DNA of 32,141 nucleotides, from the NCBI GenBank assembly GCA_046757205.1, contig JBHHXR010000008.1, positions 1-32,141 of the forward strand, written 5' to 3'. The translations under genes and the position numbers were made by a program. This DNA is from JBHHXR01 sp046757205 (GTDB lineage Bacteria > Pseudomonadota > Alphaproteobacteria > Rhodobacterales > Rhodobacteraceae). Shown here piece by piece: positions 1 through 9,158 of this stretch; the stretch's first letter is position 1; each line of letters opens with the position of its first letter. The notes under the pieces were generated by a model. It saw nothing but the letters and a program-made list of their open reading frames with translations. It made no database searches and was not told the origin of the DNA.

Positions 1-649
1 AGAACGGCACCTGCGAAACCGAATGCAGGGTCAGGCGGTCGCGGCTCGCATCGTATTCCGCCAGGGCCGCGTGGGGTTCCATCTGCGCGTGGTTGACCTC
101 GGCGCATCTGAAGGTCGCTTCGCGCACCAGGGCGGCCTCCGCGAACCCGGCCGCGGGGTCGCCGAATTCATCATGCACTTCGCGTTCGATATTGCCGGGC
201 TTGTCGTCGTGCAACAGTTCGGCGCCGGCGGCGCGCGATTGCTTCGGCGTATAACAGGCCGGAAGCTCCTCGATCTCCAGTTCGATTAGCTCCAGCGCCT
301 GTTCGGCGGTGCGGGCATCGAGCGCCGCCACGGCGGCAACGGGCTCGCCGCGATAGCGCACCTTGCCGCGCGCCAGCGGGTATTCGTTCATGGCGATGGG
401 GATCACGCCGTAGGTGTGCGAACAGTCCTCGCCCGTGACGACCGCAACCACGCCCTCAAGCTCCGCGGCCCTGGTAGTATCAACCCTGACAATCCGGCCA
501 TGACTGACCGGCGAGCGCAGAATCCGCCCGACCAGGCAATCCGGGGTTTCCATGTCGGCGGTATAGATCGCCTTGCCGGTGACTTTTTCGAGCCCGTCAA
601 CCAGCGGTACACGCTTACCGGCCGCGTGACCTTTCAGCGGCGCGTTCAT
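1..649 (-). CDS. hcrA: 4-hydroxybenzoyl-CoA reductase alpha (molybdenum) subunit, N-terminal part
   Basis: The reading frame starts at an ATG whose first two bases overlap the stop of the upstream [2Fe-2S] subunit (ATGA) and runs off the left edge, so only about 216 residues are visible. The N-terminus reads PLVDGLEKVTGKAIYTADM, typical of the aldehyde oxidase/xanthine dehydrogenase large-subunit domain. It continues with LVGRILRSP, NEYPLARGKVRYRGEPVAAV and a LHDDKPGNI-REVH segment. From memory these match the Thauera 4-hydroxybenzoyl-CoA reductase alpha subunit more closely than xanthine dehydrogenases. That family reductively removes the para-hydroxyl of 4-hydroxybenzoyl-CoA to give benzoyl-CoA, using Mo-cofactor, FAD and two [2Fe-2S] clusters. 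The molybdopterin domains and the FAD subunit (hcrB) would lie outside the window. Another aryl or acyl-CoA dehydroxylase/hydroxylase of the same family remains possible. Confidence 0.8.
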   Translation of the reverse strand, partial: MNAPLKGHAAGKRVPLVDGLEKVTGKAIYTADMETPDCLVGRILRSPVSHGRIVRVDTTRAAELEGVVAVVTGEDCSHTYGVIPIAMNEYPLARGKVRYRGEPVAAVAALDARTAEQALELIELEIEELPACYTPKQSRAAGAELLHDDKPGNIEREVHDEFGDPAAGFAEAALVREATFRCAEVNHAQMEPHAALAEYDASRDRLTLHSVSQVPF

Positions 650-1113
650 GACATTGCCCCGGCAGCGATGCGGACCGATTTGATGATCTTCACGTAACCG
701 GTGCACCGGCAGATGTTGCCGCCGAGGGCTTCCCTTATCTCCTCCTCACCGGCGTTGGGCGAGCGGCGCAGCAATGCCTCGGCGGCCATGATCATCCCCG
801 GAGTGCAATAGCCGCACTGGGCGCCGAGGTTTTCGTGAAATGCGCGTTGCAATGGCGACAGTTGCCCGTTTCTTGCCTGACCTTCGATAGTCTCGACCGT
901 GGAGCCGTTGCAAATGGCCGCCAGAGTGATGCATGCAAGTCTCGCCCGCCCATCCACCAGCACGGTGCAGGCGCCGCATTCGCCGCCGTCACAACCCATC
1001 TTGGCCCCTTTCAACTGCCTGACTTCACGCAGATAGTCGATCAGCAACATGTTGTCGCCGACAGCATCCTCGAAGGACTTGCCATTGACCGTCAGGCTGA
1101 CAATCCGCTTCAT
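646..1113 (-). CDS. hcrC: 4-hydroxybenzoyl-CoA reductase gamma ([2Fe-2S]) subunit
   Basis: A 155-residue electron-transfer subunit of the xanthine oxidase family. The plant-type [2Fe-2S] cluster ligands are C41, C46, C49 and C61 (CDGGECGAC motif). The second, helical cluster uses C100, C103, C135 and C137 (QCGYCTPGM and ICRCTGY). Length and the segments NMLLIDYLRE, GGECGACTVLVD and CTGYVKIIKSV agree well with remembered HcrC sequences of Thauera and Rhodopseudomonas. It passes electrons between ferredoxin/FAD and the molybdenum centre that dehydroxylates 4-hydroxybenzoyl-CoA. An AAAGG ribosome-binding site lies just upstream of the ATG. It is the first gene of a minus-strand operon with the large subunit, divergent from the GNAT/Rrf2 pair. 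The fold is certain; substrate assignment rests on similarity plus the benzoyl-CoA context. Confidence 0.87.
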   Translation of the reverse strand: MKRIVSLTVNGKSFEDAVGDNMLLIDYLREVRQLKGAKMGCDGGECGACTVLVDGRARLACITLAAICNGSTVETIEGQARNGQLSPLQRAFHENLGAQCGYCTPGMIMAAEALLRRSPNAGEEEIREALGGNICRCTGYVKIIKSVRIAAGAMS

Positions 1114-1166
1114 GGAACGCGACCTTTCATTGCAAAAGAGCCTGGAAATACTAATTTAAGTACCAT

Positions 1167-1192
1167 TATACCTATTTCTGATCTATGGTATA
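1167..1192. promoter_or_regulatory. Inverted repeat in the hcrC/GNAT divergent promoter region
   Basis: TATACC (1167-1172) and GGTATA (1187-1192) form a perfect 6-bp dyad with 14 bases between, inside an AT-rich island in the 238-bp gap between hcrC and the GNAT gene. The neighbouring bases (CCTAT on the left, ATGG on the right) add partial symmetry. Position and symmetry suit an operator for a dimeric regulator, most simply the Rrf2 protein encoded downstream. No binding-site consensus was available to test this. Confidence 0.4.
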
Positions 1193-1351
1193 GAGGCAGC
1201 GGCGTTTTCTCTGTTGAGGCTGAGGTTGAGATGGCCGGAAAGACCTTGATGACGGTTCGCGCACCCGGCGAGGTTGCAAGACCGTTTTTGTTGGGGTTGT
1301 ACCCCGCAACCGGGTGCGCAGACAGGACCGGCGAGACCGCAGAGAGTGGAT

Positions 1352-1849
1352 ATGGGCGAACCTGAAAGCGTATCGAGCGCGCCGCTGAAAAGCGGAATTC
1401 ATATCCGTCGGGTACGGCAGGCCGATCTCGATCAGATTGTGGCGCTCGACGAACGTGTCACCCGACTTGCCAAGCCCGACTACTGGAAAGACATTTTCGA
1501 ACGCTACGCAACGAGGCGGCTGGACGAAAGGTTCTTCCTGGTAGCCGAGACCGGCGGCGATGCGGCGGGTCGGAAGGTGCTGGGCTACATTGTCGGGGAA
1601 GTCCGCGGCTGGGAGTTCGGATCGGAGCCCTGTGGCTGGGTATTTGCCTTCGCGGTCGAGCCGGACACCAGACTGCAAGGTATTGGCGAGCAGCTGCTGG
1701 AGGCGATATCGACCGAGTTCAGATCGGCTGGAATGAAGACCATGCGCACCATGGTGCCGCGGCAAAACCAGCTTCACATGGCGTTCTTCAGAAGCGAAGG
1801 CATGGTTGCGGGGCCATATATCCAGTTGGAGATGGACTTGGACAGATAG
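1352..1849 (+). CDS. badL: GNAT N-acetyltransferase, BadL-like
   Basis: A 165-residue single-domain GNAT protein. The acetyl-CoA pyrophosphate-binding motif appears as TRLQGIGEQLLEA after the central strand FAFAVEPD, and the C-terminal part (RTMVPRQNQLHMAFFRSEGM) fits GNAT strand 5 to helix 4. The ATG at 1352 is chosen over an in-frame ATG at 1274 because the GNAT fold begins near IHIRRVRQADLDQI and a purine-rich AGAGAGTGGA lies just before it. It is followed after 18 bases by an Rrf2 regulator. In Rhodopseudomonas palustris BadL acetylates aminobenzoates and the products release the Rrf2 repressor BadM from DNA. The same gene pair next to aryl-CoA genes makes that role likely here, but orthology was judged by eye. 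Other GNAT substrates, including CoA-ligase lysines, cannot be excluded. Confidence 0.7.
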   Translation: MGEPESVSSAPLKSGIHIRRVRQADLDQIVALDERVTRLAKPDYWKDIFERYATRRLDERFFLVAETGGDAAGRKVLGYIVGEVRGWEFGSEPCGWVFAFAVEPDTRLQGIGEQLLEAISTEFRSAGMKTMRTMVPRQNQLHMAFFRSEGMVAGPYIQLEMDLDR

Positions 1850-1867
1850 GTTGGAAGAAAAGGTGGT

Positions 1868-2314
1868 ATGAAATTGCAGAAATCCAGTCGCCTGGCTATC
1901 TATGCCCTGATCGAACTGGCCTCTGACCCGAAGCGGCAGGTGTCAGTGTTGGAAATCGGTGAAAAGTACCGCGTTTCGGCGCATCACCTCGCCAAGGTCA
2001 TGCACACGCTGGGCAGGGCGGGCCTCGTGCGTTCAATTCGCGGGGTCGGAGGCGGCTACAGTTTCAGCGGCAATGCGCGGCGCACGACGCTGCTCGACGT
2101 CATCAGCCTGTTTGAAGACGTCTCGGGCGAGTGCAAGCTGGCGGACCCGTCGGAGGCCACGTCGGTGGAATGGGCGGTGTTCGACGTCATGTGCGAGATC
2201 GACGACATCGCGAAAGCGACGCTGGGAGCGATAACGATTTCAACGATGCTCAAACAGATTGCCCGGCGCGAGAAACAGGCCGCTACGCCCCAGGCAGCAT
2301 CTGCAACTCGATGA
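1868..2314 (+). CDS. badM: Rrf2-family transcriptional regulator, BadM-like
   Basis: A 148-residue Rrf2 protein. The winged helix-turn-helix spans roughly residues 1-70: MKLQKSSRLAIYALIELA, the recognition region VSAHHLAKVMHTLGRAGLV, and the wing SIRGVGGGYSF, a family hallmark. The dimerisation helix follows. The three closely spaced cysteines that bind [2Fe-2S] in IscR-type members are missing: only C89 and C109 are present, so it probably does not sense through an iron-sulfur cluster. R. palustris BadM, a repressor of benzoyl-CoA reductase genes, is the closest functional precedent and is also associated with a GNAT partner. A purine-rich AAGAAAAGG site precedes the ATG. It probably shares a transcript with the acetyltransferase, and the inverted repeat at 1167-1192 is a candidate operator. 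Confidence 0.75.
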   Translation: MKLQKSSRLAIYALIELASDPKRQVSVLEIGEKYRVSAHHLAKVMHTLGRAGLVRSIRGVGGGYSFSGNARRTTLLDVISLFEDVSGECKLADPSEATSVEWAVFDVMCEIDDIAKATLGAITISTMLKQIARREKQAATPQAASATR

Positions 2315-2333
2315 TACCATGCCATCCGCGAAG

Positions 2334-2732
2334 TCAGTCAGCGGGTAGAACAGCGGTTGCTTCAAGTTCGATCTTCCCCGGGTGATCCAGTAGCTCGGCA
2401 ACAAAGATCATGCTCATCGCGGGGAAGTGCTTGCCCATATGGGTGCGCCAGATACGGCCCAGTTGCGGGCGCGCCGCAAGATAGGCCGGTTTGTCACAGC
2501 AAAAGGCGGTTATCCGGCAAATATGATGGGGCTCTCCTCCGCCTTCGGCGACAACGGCCAGAACATTCCTCAGGGCCCGATCAAATTGCGGAACCAGCTC
2601 TTCGCTTTCAAATATCTGGTTTTCGTTCCATCCGACCTGCCCTGCGACGAAAATCATCCGCCCCGCCGGCACGGTAATGCCGTTTGAATAGCCGATCGGC
2701 GATGCCCAGCCTTTTGGGTGGAGTGTTTTCAT
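2334..2732 (-). CDS. RidA/YjgF-like family protein
   Basis: A 132-residue protein of the Rid (YjgF/YER057c/UK114) family, normally a homotrimer. Family features include the segment GRMIFVAGQVGW, the central QFDRALRNVLAVVAEGG and the C-terminal strand IELEATAVLP. The start at 2732 is preferred to an in-frame ATG at 2759 because the fold starts at MKTLHPKGW and the upstream ATG lacks a ribosome-binding site. By eye, the arginine that canonical RidA uses to bind the enamine/imine acid (the R in VARLP) is replaced by glutamate E113 (VAELL). It therefore probably belongs to a non-imine-deaminase Rid subgroup. It sits convergent to the Rrf2 gene and divergent from the benzoate-type CoA ligase, in the aromatic cluster. 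Its substrate is unknown. Confidence 0.8.
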   Translation of the reverse strand: MKTLHPKGWASPIGYSNGITVPAGRMIFVAGQVGWNENQIFESEELVPQFDRALRNVLAVVAEGGGEPHHICRITAFCCDKPAYLAARPQLGRIWRTHMGKHFPAMSMIFVAELLDHPGKIELEATAVLPAD

Positions 2733-2777
2733 GGCAATCTCGCATTGCAGGTTTCGCATTTAGACGTATACACGTAC

Positions 2778-2808
2778 TATAATGCGCCTATAAGAAATTG
2801 ATAGCGCA
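2778..2808 (+). promoter_or_regulatory. Promoter and candidate operator upstream of the benzoate-CoA ligase
   Basis: TATAAT at 2778-2783 is a perfect -10 hexamer about 40 bases ahead of the ligase ATG; no good -35 box is visible, which fits an activator-dependent or non-canonical promoter. The -10 runs directly into GCGC. TGCGC (2783-2787) and GCGCA (2804-2808) form an inverted repeat with a 16-base spacer. The TATAATGC core, read on the other strand as GCATTATA, recurs at other promoters of this cluster. Confidence 0.45.
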
Positions 2809-2822
2809 CAGGGAGCGACGTC

Positions 2823-4358
2823 ATGCAGGGACCCAGGCAGTACAACGCTGTCCACGATTTCGTTGACCGCAACGTTGAGCAAGGCTTCGGCGAAAAAACT
2901 GCATTTGTCGATCACCAGCGCACGCTGAGCTACCGGGACTTGCAGACCGCGACGAACCAGATGGCCAACGTCTTCGGCGCGCTGAACATCAGGCGCGAGG
3001 CGCGAATAGCCATGTTGATGCTCGATACCGTCGATTTTCCGGTTGTATTCTGGGGTTCGCTGCGGGCCGGTGTGATCCCGGTTTGCCTGAACACGTTGCT
3101 GACCACCGAGCAGTACGAATACCTGCTGACAGACAGCCGCGTGGAGGCATTGTTCGTCTCCGCTGCCCTGCTGCCCGTTGTCGCACCGGTCCTGGAACAG
3201 CTTGACGCCCTGCAACAAGTCGTTGTTGTCGATGGCGACGGCGGCGATCGTCTCGACTTTCAAACTCTGCTTGATGCCGCAGGCAAGAGTGCCGAAACAG
3301 CGGCGACCTGCGCCGATGAAACGGCGTTCTGGCTGTACTCGTCGGGCTCGACCGGCAACCCCAAGGGGGTGAAACATGTTCACAGCAGCCCGATCTATAT
3401 TGCCGAAAACTATGGCCGGGGCGTGCTTGGCATCGAGCATGACGACGTTTGTTTCTCCGCTGCCAAGCTGTTCTTCGCCTACGGTTTCGGCGCCGCCATG
3501 GCGATTCCGATGTCTGTGGGCGCGACCGCGGTTCTGCTGACCGGCAGACCGACGCCGCAGTCGGTTCTCGAAACCATGCACACGCACCACCCGTCGATGT
3601 TCTTCGGCGTGCCGACGCTTTACGCCGCCATGCTCGCAGACCCTGCCTGCCTGCCCGAGAATGGATCCAATCGATTGCGCCGGTGCATTTCCGCCGGCGA
3701 GGCGCTGCCGGAGGACGTCGGCAAGACCTGGAAGAAACGCATGGGGGTGGACATTCTCGATGGCATCGGATCCACGGAGATGCTGCATGTGTTCCTGTCC
3801 AACCGGCCCGATGACAACCGGTACGGCACGTCAGGCAAGGAAATCCCCGGCTACAAGCTGAGACTGGTAGACGAAAATGGCAACGAAGCCGGTGTTGACG
3901 AAATCGGGGAATTGTTGGTTTCCGGAGATTCAGCGGCCGATGGCTACTGGAACCAGCGGAAGAAATCTCGGGCGACATTCATCGGTGAATGGACCCGCAC
4001 GGGCGACAAATACACCCGCGACAGCGAGGGTTACTATCATTACTGCGGCCGCACCGACGACATGTTCAAGGTAAGCGGCCGCTGGGTGTCGCCGTTCGAG
4101 GTGGAGCAGGCGCTGGTCTCGCACCCCGCGGTTCAGGAAGCTGCCGTTGTGGCCAAGGAGGACGACGAGGGGCTGATCAAACCGAAGGCCTTTGTCGTGC
4201 TCGGCGGTGGTGCGCCCGGAGAGGACCTGTTCGAGACCCTGAAGGAGCACGTAAAATCATCCGTGGGCCCGTGGAAATACCCGCGCTGGATTGATTTCGT
4301 CGATGATCTCCCAAAGACCGCGACAGGCAAGATCCAGCGTTTCAAGCTGCGGGAATAG
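2823..4358 (+). CDS. bclA: Benzoate/4-hydroxybenzoate-CoA ligase
   Basis: A 511-residue ANL-superfamily adenylating enzyme that forms aryl-CoA from an aromatic acid, ATP and CoA in the cytoplasm. The phosphate-binding motif YSSGSTGNPKG lies at residues 172-182. Adenylate-binding GIGSTEMLHVF, hinge YCGRTDDMFKVSGRWVSP and C-terminal KTATGKIQRFKLR follow in order. K503 is the catalytic lysine, and in R. palustris BadA and related ligases this residue is controlled by acetylation. Length and motifs are those of the benzoate-CoA ligase family (BadA, BclA, HbaA), not of acetyl- or long-chain fatty acyl-CoA synthetases. A GGGAG site lies seven bases before the ATG. It would supply benzoyl-CoA to BoxAB, or 4-hydroxybenzoyl-CoA to the reductase at the left edge; sequence alone does not separate benzoate from 4-hydroxybenzoate as substrate. 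Confidence 0.88.
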   Translation: MQGPRQYNAVHDFVDRNVEQGFGEKTAFVDHQRTLSYRDLQTATNQMANVFGALNIRREARIAMLMLDTVDFPVVFWGSLRAGVIPVCLNTLLTTEQYEYLLTDSRVEALFVSAALLPVVAPVLEQLDALQQVVVVDGDGGDRLDFQTLLDAAGKSAETAATCADETAFWLYSSGSTGNPKGVKHVHSSPIYIAENYGRGVLGIEHDDVCFSAAKLFFAYGFGAAMAIPMSVGATAVLLTGRPTPQSVLETMHTHHPSMFFGVPTLYAAMLADPACLPENGSNRLRRCISAGEALPEDVGKTWKKRMGVDILDGIGSTEMLHVFLSNRPDDNRYGTSGKEIPGYKLRLVDENGNEAGVDEIGELLVSGDSAADGYWNQRKKSRATFIGEWTRTGDKYTRDSEGYYHYCGRTDDMFKVSGRWVSPFEVEQALVSHPAVQEAAVVAKEDDEGLIKPKAFVVLGGGAPGEDLFETLKEHVKSSVGPWKYPRWIDFVDDLPKTATGKIQRFKLRE

Positions 4359-4388
4359 CGGCCCGCTGCTGCCCGCCCGTCTGCGCGA

Positions 4389-4411
4389 CCGGTCGGATGA
4401 TCGGCGACCGG
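4389..4411. terminator. Possible hairpin between convergent genes
   Basis: CCGGTCG (4389-4395) and CGACCGG (4405-4411) can pair as a 7-bp GC-rich stem with a 9-base loop. It lies in the 65-bp gap between the convergent CoA ligase and radical SAM genes. There is no T-run on either side, so it would be at best a weak or Rho-assisted terminator. Confidence 0.3.
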
Positions 4412-4423
4412 CCGGGGCAGGGA

Positions 4424-5653
4424 TCACCGCGCCGCGCCCGTCATGACCGTTGCAGCCGGCAAGCCGGCGCGCAGAAAGCCGGCCATTTCCTCCAGTTTCG
4501 GGCCGGCGTGCCGGAAGAAACGCCGGTAGGCATCGCACAGGTAGTTGAGACCGTTCTCGCCATCGCCGGTTTGCGCGAAACGATGCTTCGGGCAGCCGCC
4601 GTTGCAGGCAAACCGGAAGCGGCACCGCCGGCACTGCCGCGGCAGGGCGGACGCCTTGTAGCGTCCGAATTCGGTTTGCCTTGCGGACCTCGCCATCTCG
4701 GCCATCGGTGTCTCGGTGATGTTCCCGAGACGGTACTCCGGATAGACAAAGTGATCGCAGGAAAAAAGGTCGCCGTTGTGTTCCAGCGCCAGCGCCGGGC
4801 CGCATTCTTCGGAGAATACGCATAACGACGATGGCAGGCCCATCCACAGGCCGAGATGGACGTCGAACATCTGCACGAATATCCGTCCGACATCGCGTTT
4901 GACCCACATGTCGAAGATGTCGCAAAGAAACTTGCCATAGGCGCGGGGGCTGACGCTCCAGGGTGTAACCCCTGAGTCCTCGACCGCTCCGCCAGGATCC
5001 GGAACGGCACTGGGGACACTTCCGCCGGTCGCGCGTTCGACTATCGGGATGAACTGGATGTACTCGACCCCTTTGCCGCGCAGGAACGAATAGACCTGTT
5101 TCGGCTTCAGGGCGCTGTGTTTGTGCACTGCGGTCAGGACGTTGTATTGGACGCCAAAGGACTGAAGAAGATCGAGCCCGCGCATAACCGCATTGAAAGT
5201 CGGCCGCCCGGCGCGGTCCATGCGGTAGCGGTCGTGGATGTGTTTCGGGCCGTCGATGCTGATACCGACCAGGAATTCATTGTCGGTCAGGAACCGGGCC
5301 CATTCCCGGTCAAGCAATGTCCCGTTTGTCTGGATCGAGTTCCGGATGACGACGCCGCTTGGCCTGTAGCGTTCCTGAAGGGCCATCACCTTGCGGAAAT
5401 ACTCCACCCCCAGAATGGTCGGCTCGCCGCCCTGCCAACAAAAGTCGATCTCCTTTCCGCCGCCTTCCGTCTGAGACGAGATATAGTCGCCGATAAAGCG
5501 CTCGAGCACCTTGTCCGGCATCCGGAACTTCTTCGTCTCCGGATACAGTTTTTCCTTGTCGAGATAGTAACAGTACGTGCAGTCGATGTTGCATCTCGGC
5601 CCGATGGGCTTGGCCATGACCTGAAACGGCGCCATGTCCGCAGCGCGGCTCAT
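4424..5653 (-). CDS. Radical SAM/SPASM protein, anaerobic sulfatase-maturase family
   Basis: A 409-residue radical SAM enzyme. The N-terminal CNIDCTYCYY motif (C21, C25, C28) binds the SAM-cleaving [4Fe-4S] cluster. FCWQGGEPTI and SIQTNGTLLD are typical of the anSME branch, as is GISIDGP. The C-terminal SPASM region carries C278, C284, C299, C341, C344, C350, C354 and C373 for two auxiliary clusters, and D300 sits at the position of the catalytic aspartate by eye. Family members convert an active-site Cys or Ser of sulfatases to formylglycine. No sulfatase is encoded in the window, so the client is unknown. It begins 42 bases after the thiolase and is probably the last gene of that minus-strand operon, an unusual partner for beta-oxidation genes. 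A peptide-modifying role is an alternative. Confidence 0.85.
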   Translation of the reverse strand: MSRAADMAPFQVMAKPIGPRCNIDCTYCYYLDKEKLYPETKKFRMPDKVLERFIGDYISSQTEGGGKEIDFCWQGGEPTILGVEYFRKVMALQERYRPSGVVIRNSIQTNGTLLDREWARFLTDNEFLVGISIDGPKHIHDRYRMDRAGRPTFNAVMRGLDLLQSFGVQYNVLTAVHKHSALKPKQVYSFLRGKGVEYIQFIPIVERATGGSVPSAVPDPGGAVEDSGVTPWSVSPRAYGKFLCDIFDMWVKRDVGRIFVQMFDVHLGLWMGLPSSLCVFSEECGPALALEHNGDLFSCDHFVYPEYRLGNITETPMAEMARSARQTEFGRYKASALPRQCRRCRFRFACNGGCPKHRFAQTGDGENGLNYLCDAYRRFFRHAGPKLEEMAGFLRAGLPAATVMTGAAR

Positions 5654-5695
5654 GTCGTGCCCCTCGGTCGGTCGATATCGAACATGCGTCGGTGC

Positions 5696-6901
5696 TCAGA
5701 CAGCCGCCATGGCCACGGCGATGCCCTGGCCGACGCCGACGCACATGGCCGCCATGGCAAAGCGCCCGCCGCGTTCGCGAAGTTCGAGCGCCGCCGTGCC
5801 GGCGATGCGCGCCCCGGACATGCCCAGCGGATGGCCCAGCGCGATGGCGCCGCCGTTGGGGTTCACGCGCGGGTCGTCATCGGCCAGGCCTATGGCGCGA
5901 AGCGTCGCCAGCGACTGGCTGGCGAAGGCCTCGTTGAGTTCCAGAACGTCGATCTGTTGCGGCGCGATTCCGGTTCTCGCGCACAGCTTGCCGATCGCCG
6001 GCACCGGCCCATAGCCCATGATCCGCGGCGCGACGCCAGCGGTCGCCCCGCCGGTGATCCGCGCGATCGGTGTCAGCCCGTGTCTTGCGGCGGCCGCCTC
6101 GGTCGCGACGATGAGCGCCGCAGCGCCGTCATTGACGCCGGACGCGTTGCCGGCTGTGACCGTGCCGCCTTGCCTGAATGGCGTCGGCAGCTTGGCGAGT
6201 TTTTCGAGCGTCGCGTCGGGGCGCGGGTGTTCGTCGCGGTCCACGACAACCGGCTCGCCCCGTCTGCGTGGAACCGCGACGGGCACGATTTCGCGGCCCA
6301 ACCGCCCGCTTTCCTGCGCCGCCGCTGCCTTTTGCTGCGAGCGCAGGGCGAAGACGTCCTGATCCTCGCGCGTGATGGCGAAATCCTCGGCGACGTTCTC
6401 GGCCGTTTCCGGCATCGAATCGGTGCCGTAGAGCTGGCGCATGCGCGGGTTGACGAAGCGCCAGCCGATGGTGGTGTCGAACACTTCGGTTGCGCGCGAA
6501 AACGCCGCCTCCGCCTTGGGCATCACGAAGGGCGCGCGCGACATGGATTCGACGCCGCCGGCGATGGCGAAGTCGATCTCGCCGGCCCTGATGGCGCGCG
6601 CCGCGCCTATTACGGCATCCATGCCGGAGCCGCACAGCCGGTTCAACGTCGCCCCGGGCACCGTCTCCGGCAACCCCGCCAGCAGCAGCGCCATGCGGGC
6701 CACGTTGCGGTTGTCCTCGCCCGCCTGGTTGGCGCAGCCGAGACAGACCTCGTCGAGCGCCTCCCAGTCGGCGTCGGGGTTTCGCGCCATGATTTCGGCG
6801 ACGGGTGCTGCCGCGAGGTCGTCGGTGCGCATACCCGACAACGCGCCGCCGTAGCGCCCGATGGGCGTGCGCACATAGTCGCAAATGAACGCTTCGGCCA
6901 T
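5696..6901 (-). CDS. pcaF: 3-oxoadipyl-CoA thiolase (acetyl-CoA acyltransferase)
   Basis: A 401-residue thiolase. The nucleophilic C90 lies in NRLCGSGMDAV, H357 in GHPLGMSGAR and C387 in MCVGVGQGIA, the complete catalytic set. The stretch DTTIGWRFVNP followed by YGTDSMPETAENVAEDF is characteristic, from memory, of the PcaF/PaaJ branch that cleaves 3-oxoadipyl-CoA to succinyl-CoA and acetyl-CoA. That is the last step needed after the box ring-cleavage route. An AAGGGA site precedes the ATG. It follows the fused hydratase/dehydrogenase gene by 67 bases on the same strand. A general acetyl-CoA acetyltransferase role is less likely given these signatures. Confidence 0.87.
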   Translation of the reverse strand: MAEAFICDYVRTPIGRYGGALSGMRTDDLAAAPVAEIMARNPDADWEALDEVCLGCANQAGEDNRNVARMALLLAGLPETVPGATLNRLCGSGMDAVIGAARAIRAGEIDFAIAGGVESMSRAPFVMPKAEAAFSRATEVFDTTIGWRFVNPRMRQLYGTDSMPETAENVAEDFAITREDQDVFALRSQQKAAAAQESGRLGREIVPVAVPRRRGEPVVVDRDEHPRPDATLEKLAKLPTPFRQGGTVTAGNASGVNDGAAALIVATEAAAARHGLTPIARITGGATAGVAPRIMGYGPVPAIGKLCARTGIAPQQIDVLELNEAFASQSLATLRAIGLADDDPRVNPNGGAIALGHPLGMSGARIAGTAALELRERGGRFAMAAMCVGVGQGIAVAMAAV

Positions 6902-6968
6902 GATTATCCCTTTCGTCGGGCGCCAGCCCGCGTTTCGCCGGAACTTGCCCCGACCCTTCGCAATTCTC

Positions 6969-9065
<2,097 letters not shown>

Positions 9066-9105
9066 GTGCGGCTTTCTCCATTACAATCGTGGTTCAGGAG
9101 ATATA

Positions 9106-9133
9106 TTGCATGGGTCGGAAAATAGTAATGCAA
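9106..9133. promoter_or_regulatory. Inverted repeat in the divergent promoter of the two hydratase genes
   Basis: TTGCAT (9106-9111) and ATGCAA (9128-9133) form a perfect dyad with a 16-base spacer, midway between the divergent starts at 9065 and 9159. The TGC-N20-GCA geometry is the same as in the ligase promoter repeat (2783-2808). On the minus strand the right arm reads GCATTACTAT, related to the GCATTATA motif elsewhere in the cluster. Confidence 0.4.
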
Positions 9134-9158
9134 CAATTTGACGTGTCGGAGGATCGGC

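Noticed and set aside
2760..3788. Minus-strand frame of 342 codons inside the CoA ligase
   Set aside because: The ligase is complete on the plus strand with all family motifs; the opposite frame looks like reversed coding sequence.
4389..4411. Hairpin at the ligase/radical SAM junction as a regulatory operator
   Set aside because: It lies between 3' ends of convergent genes, so at most it is a weak terminator.
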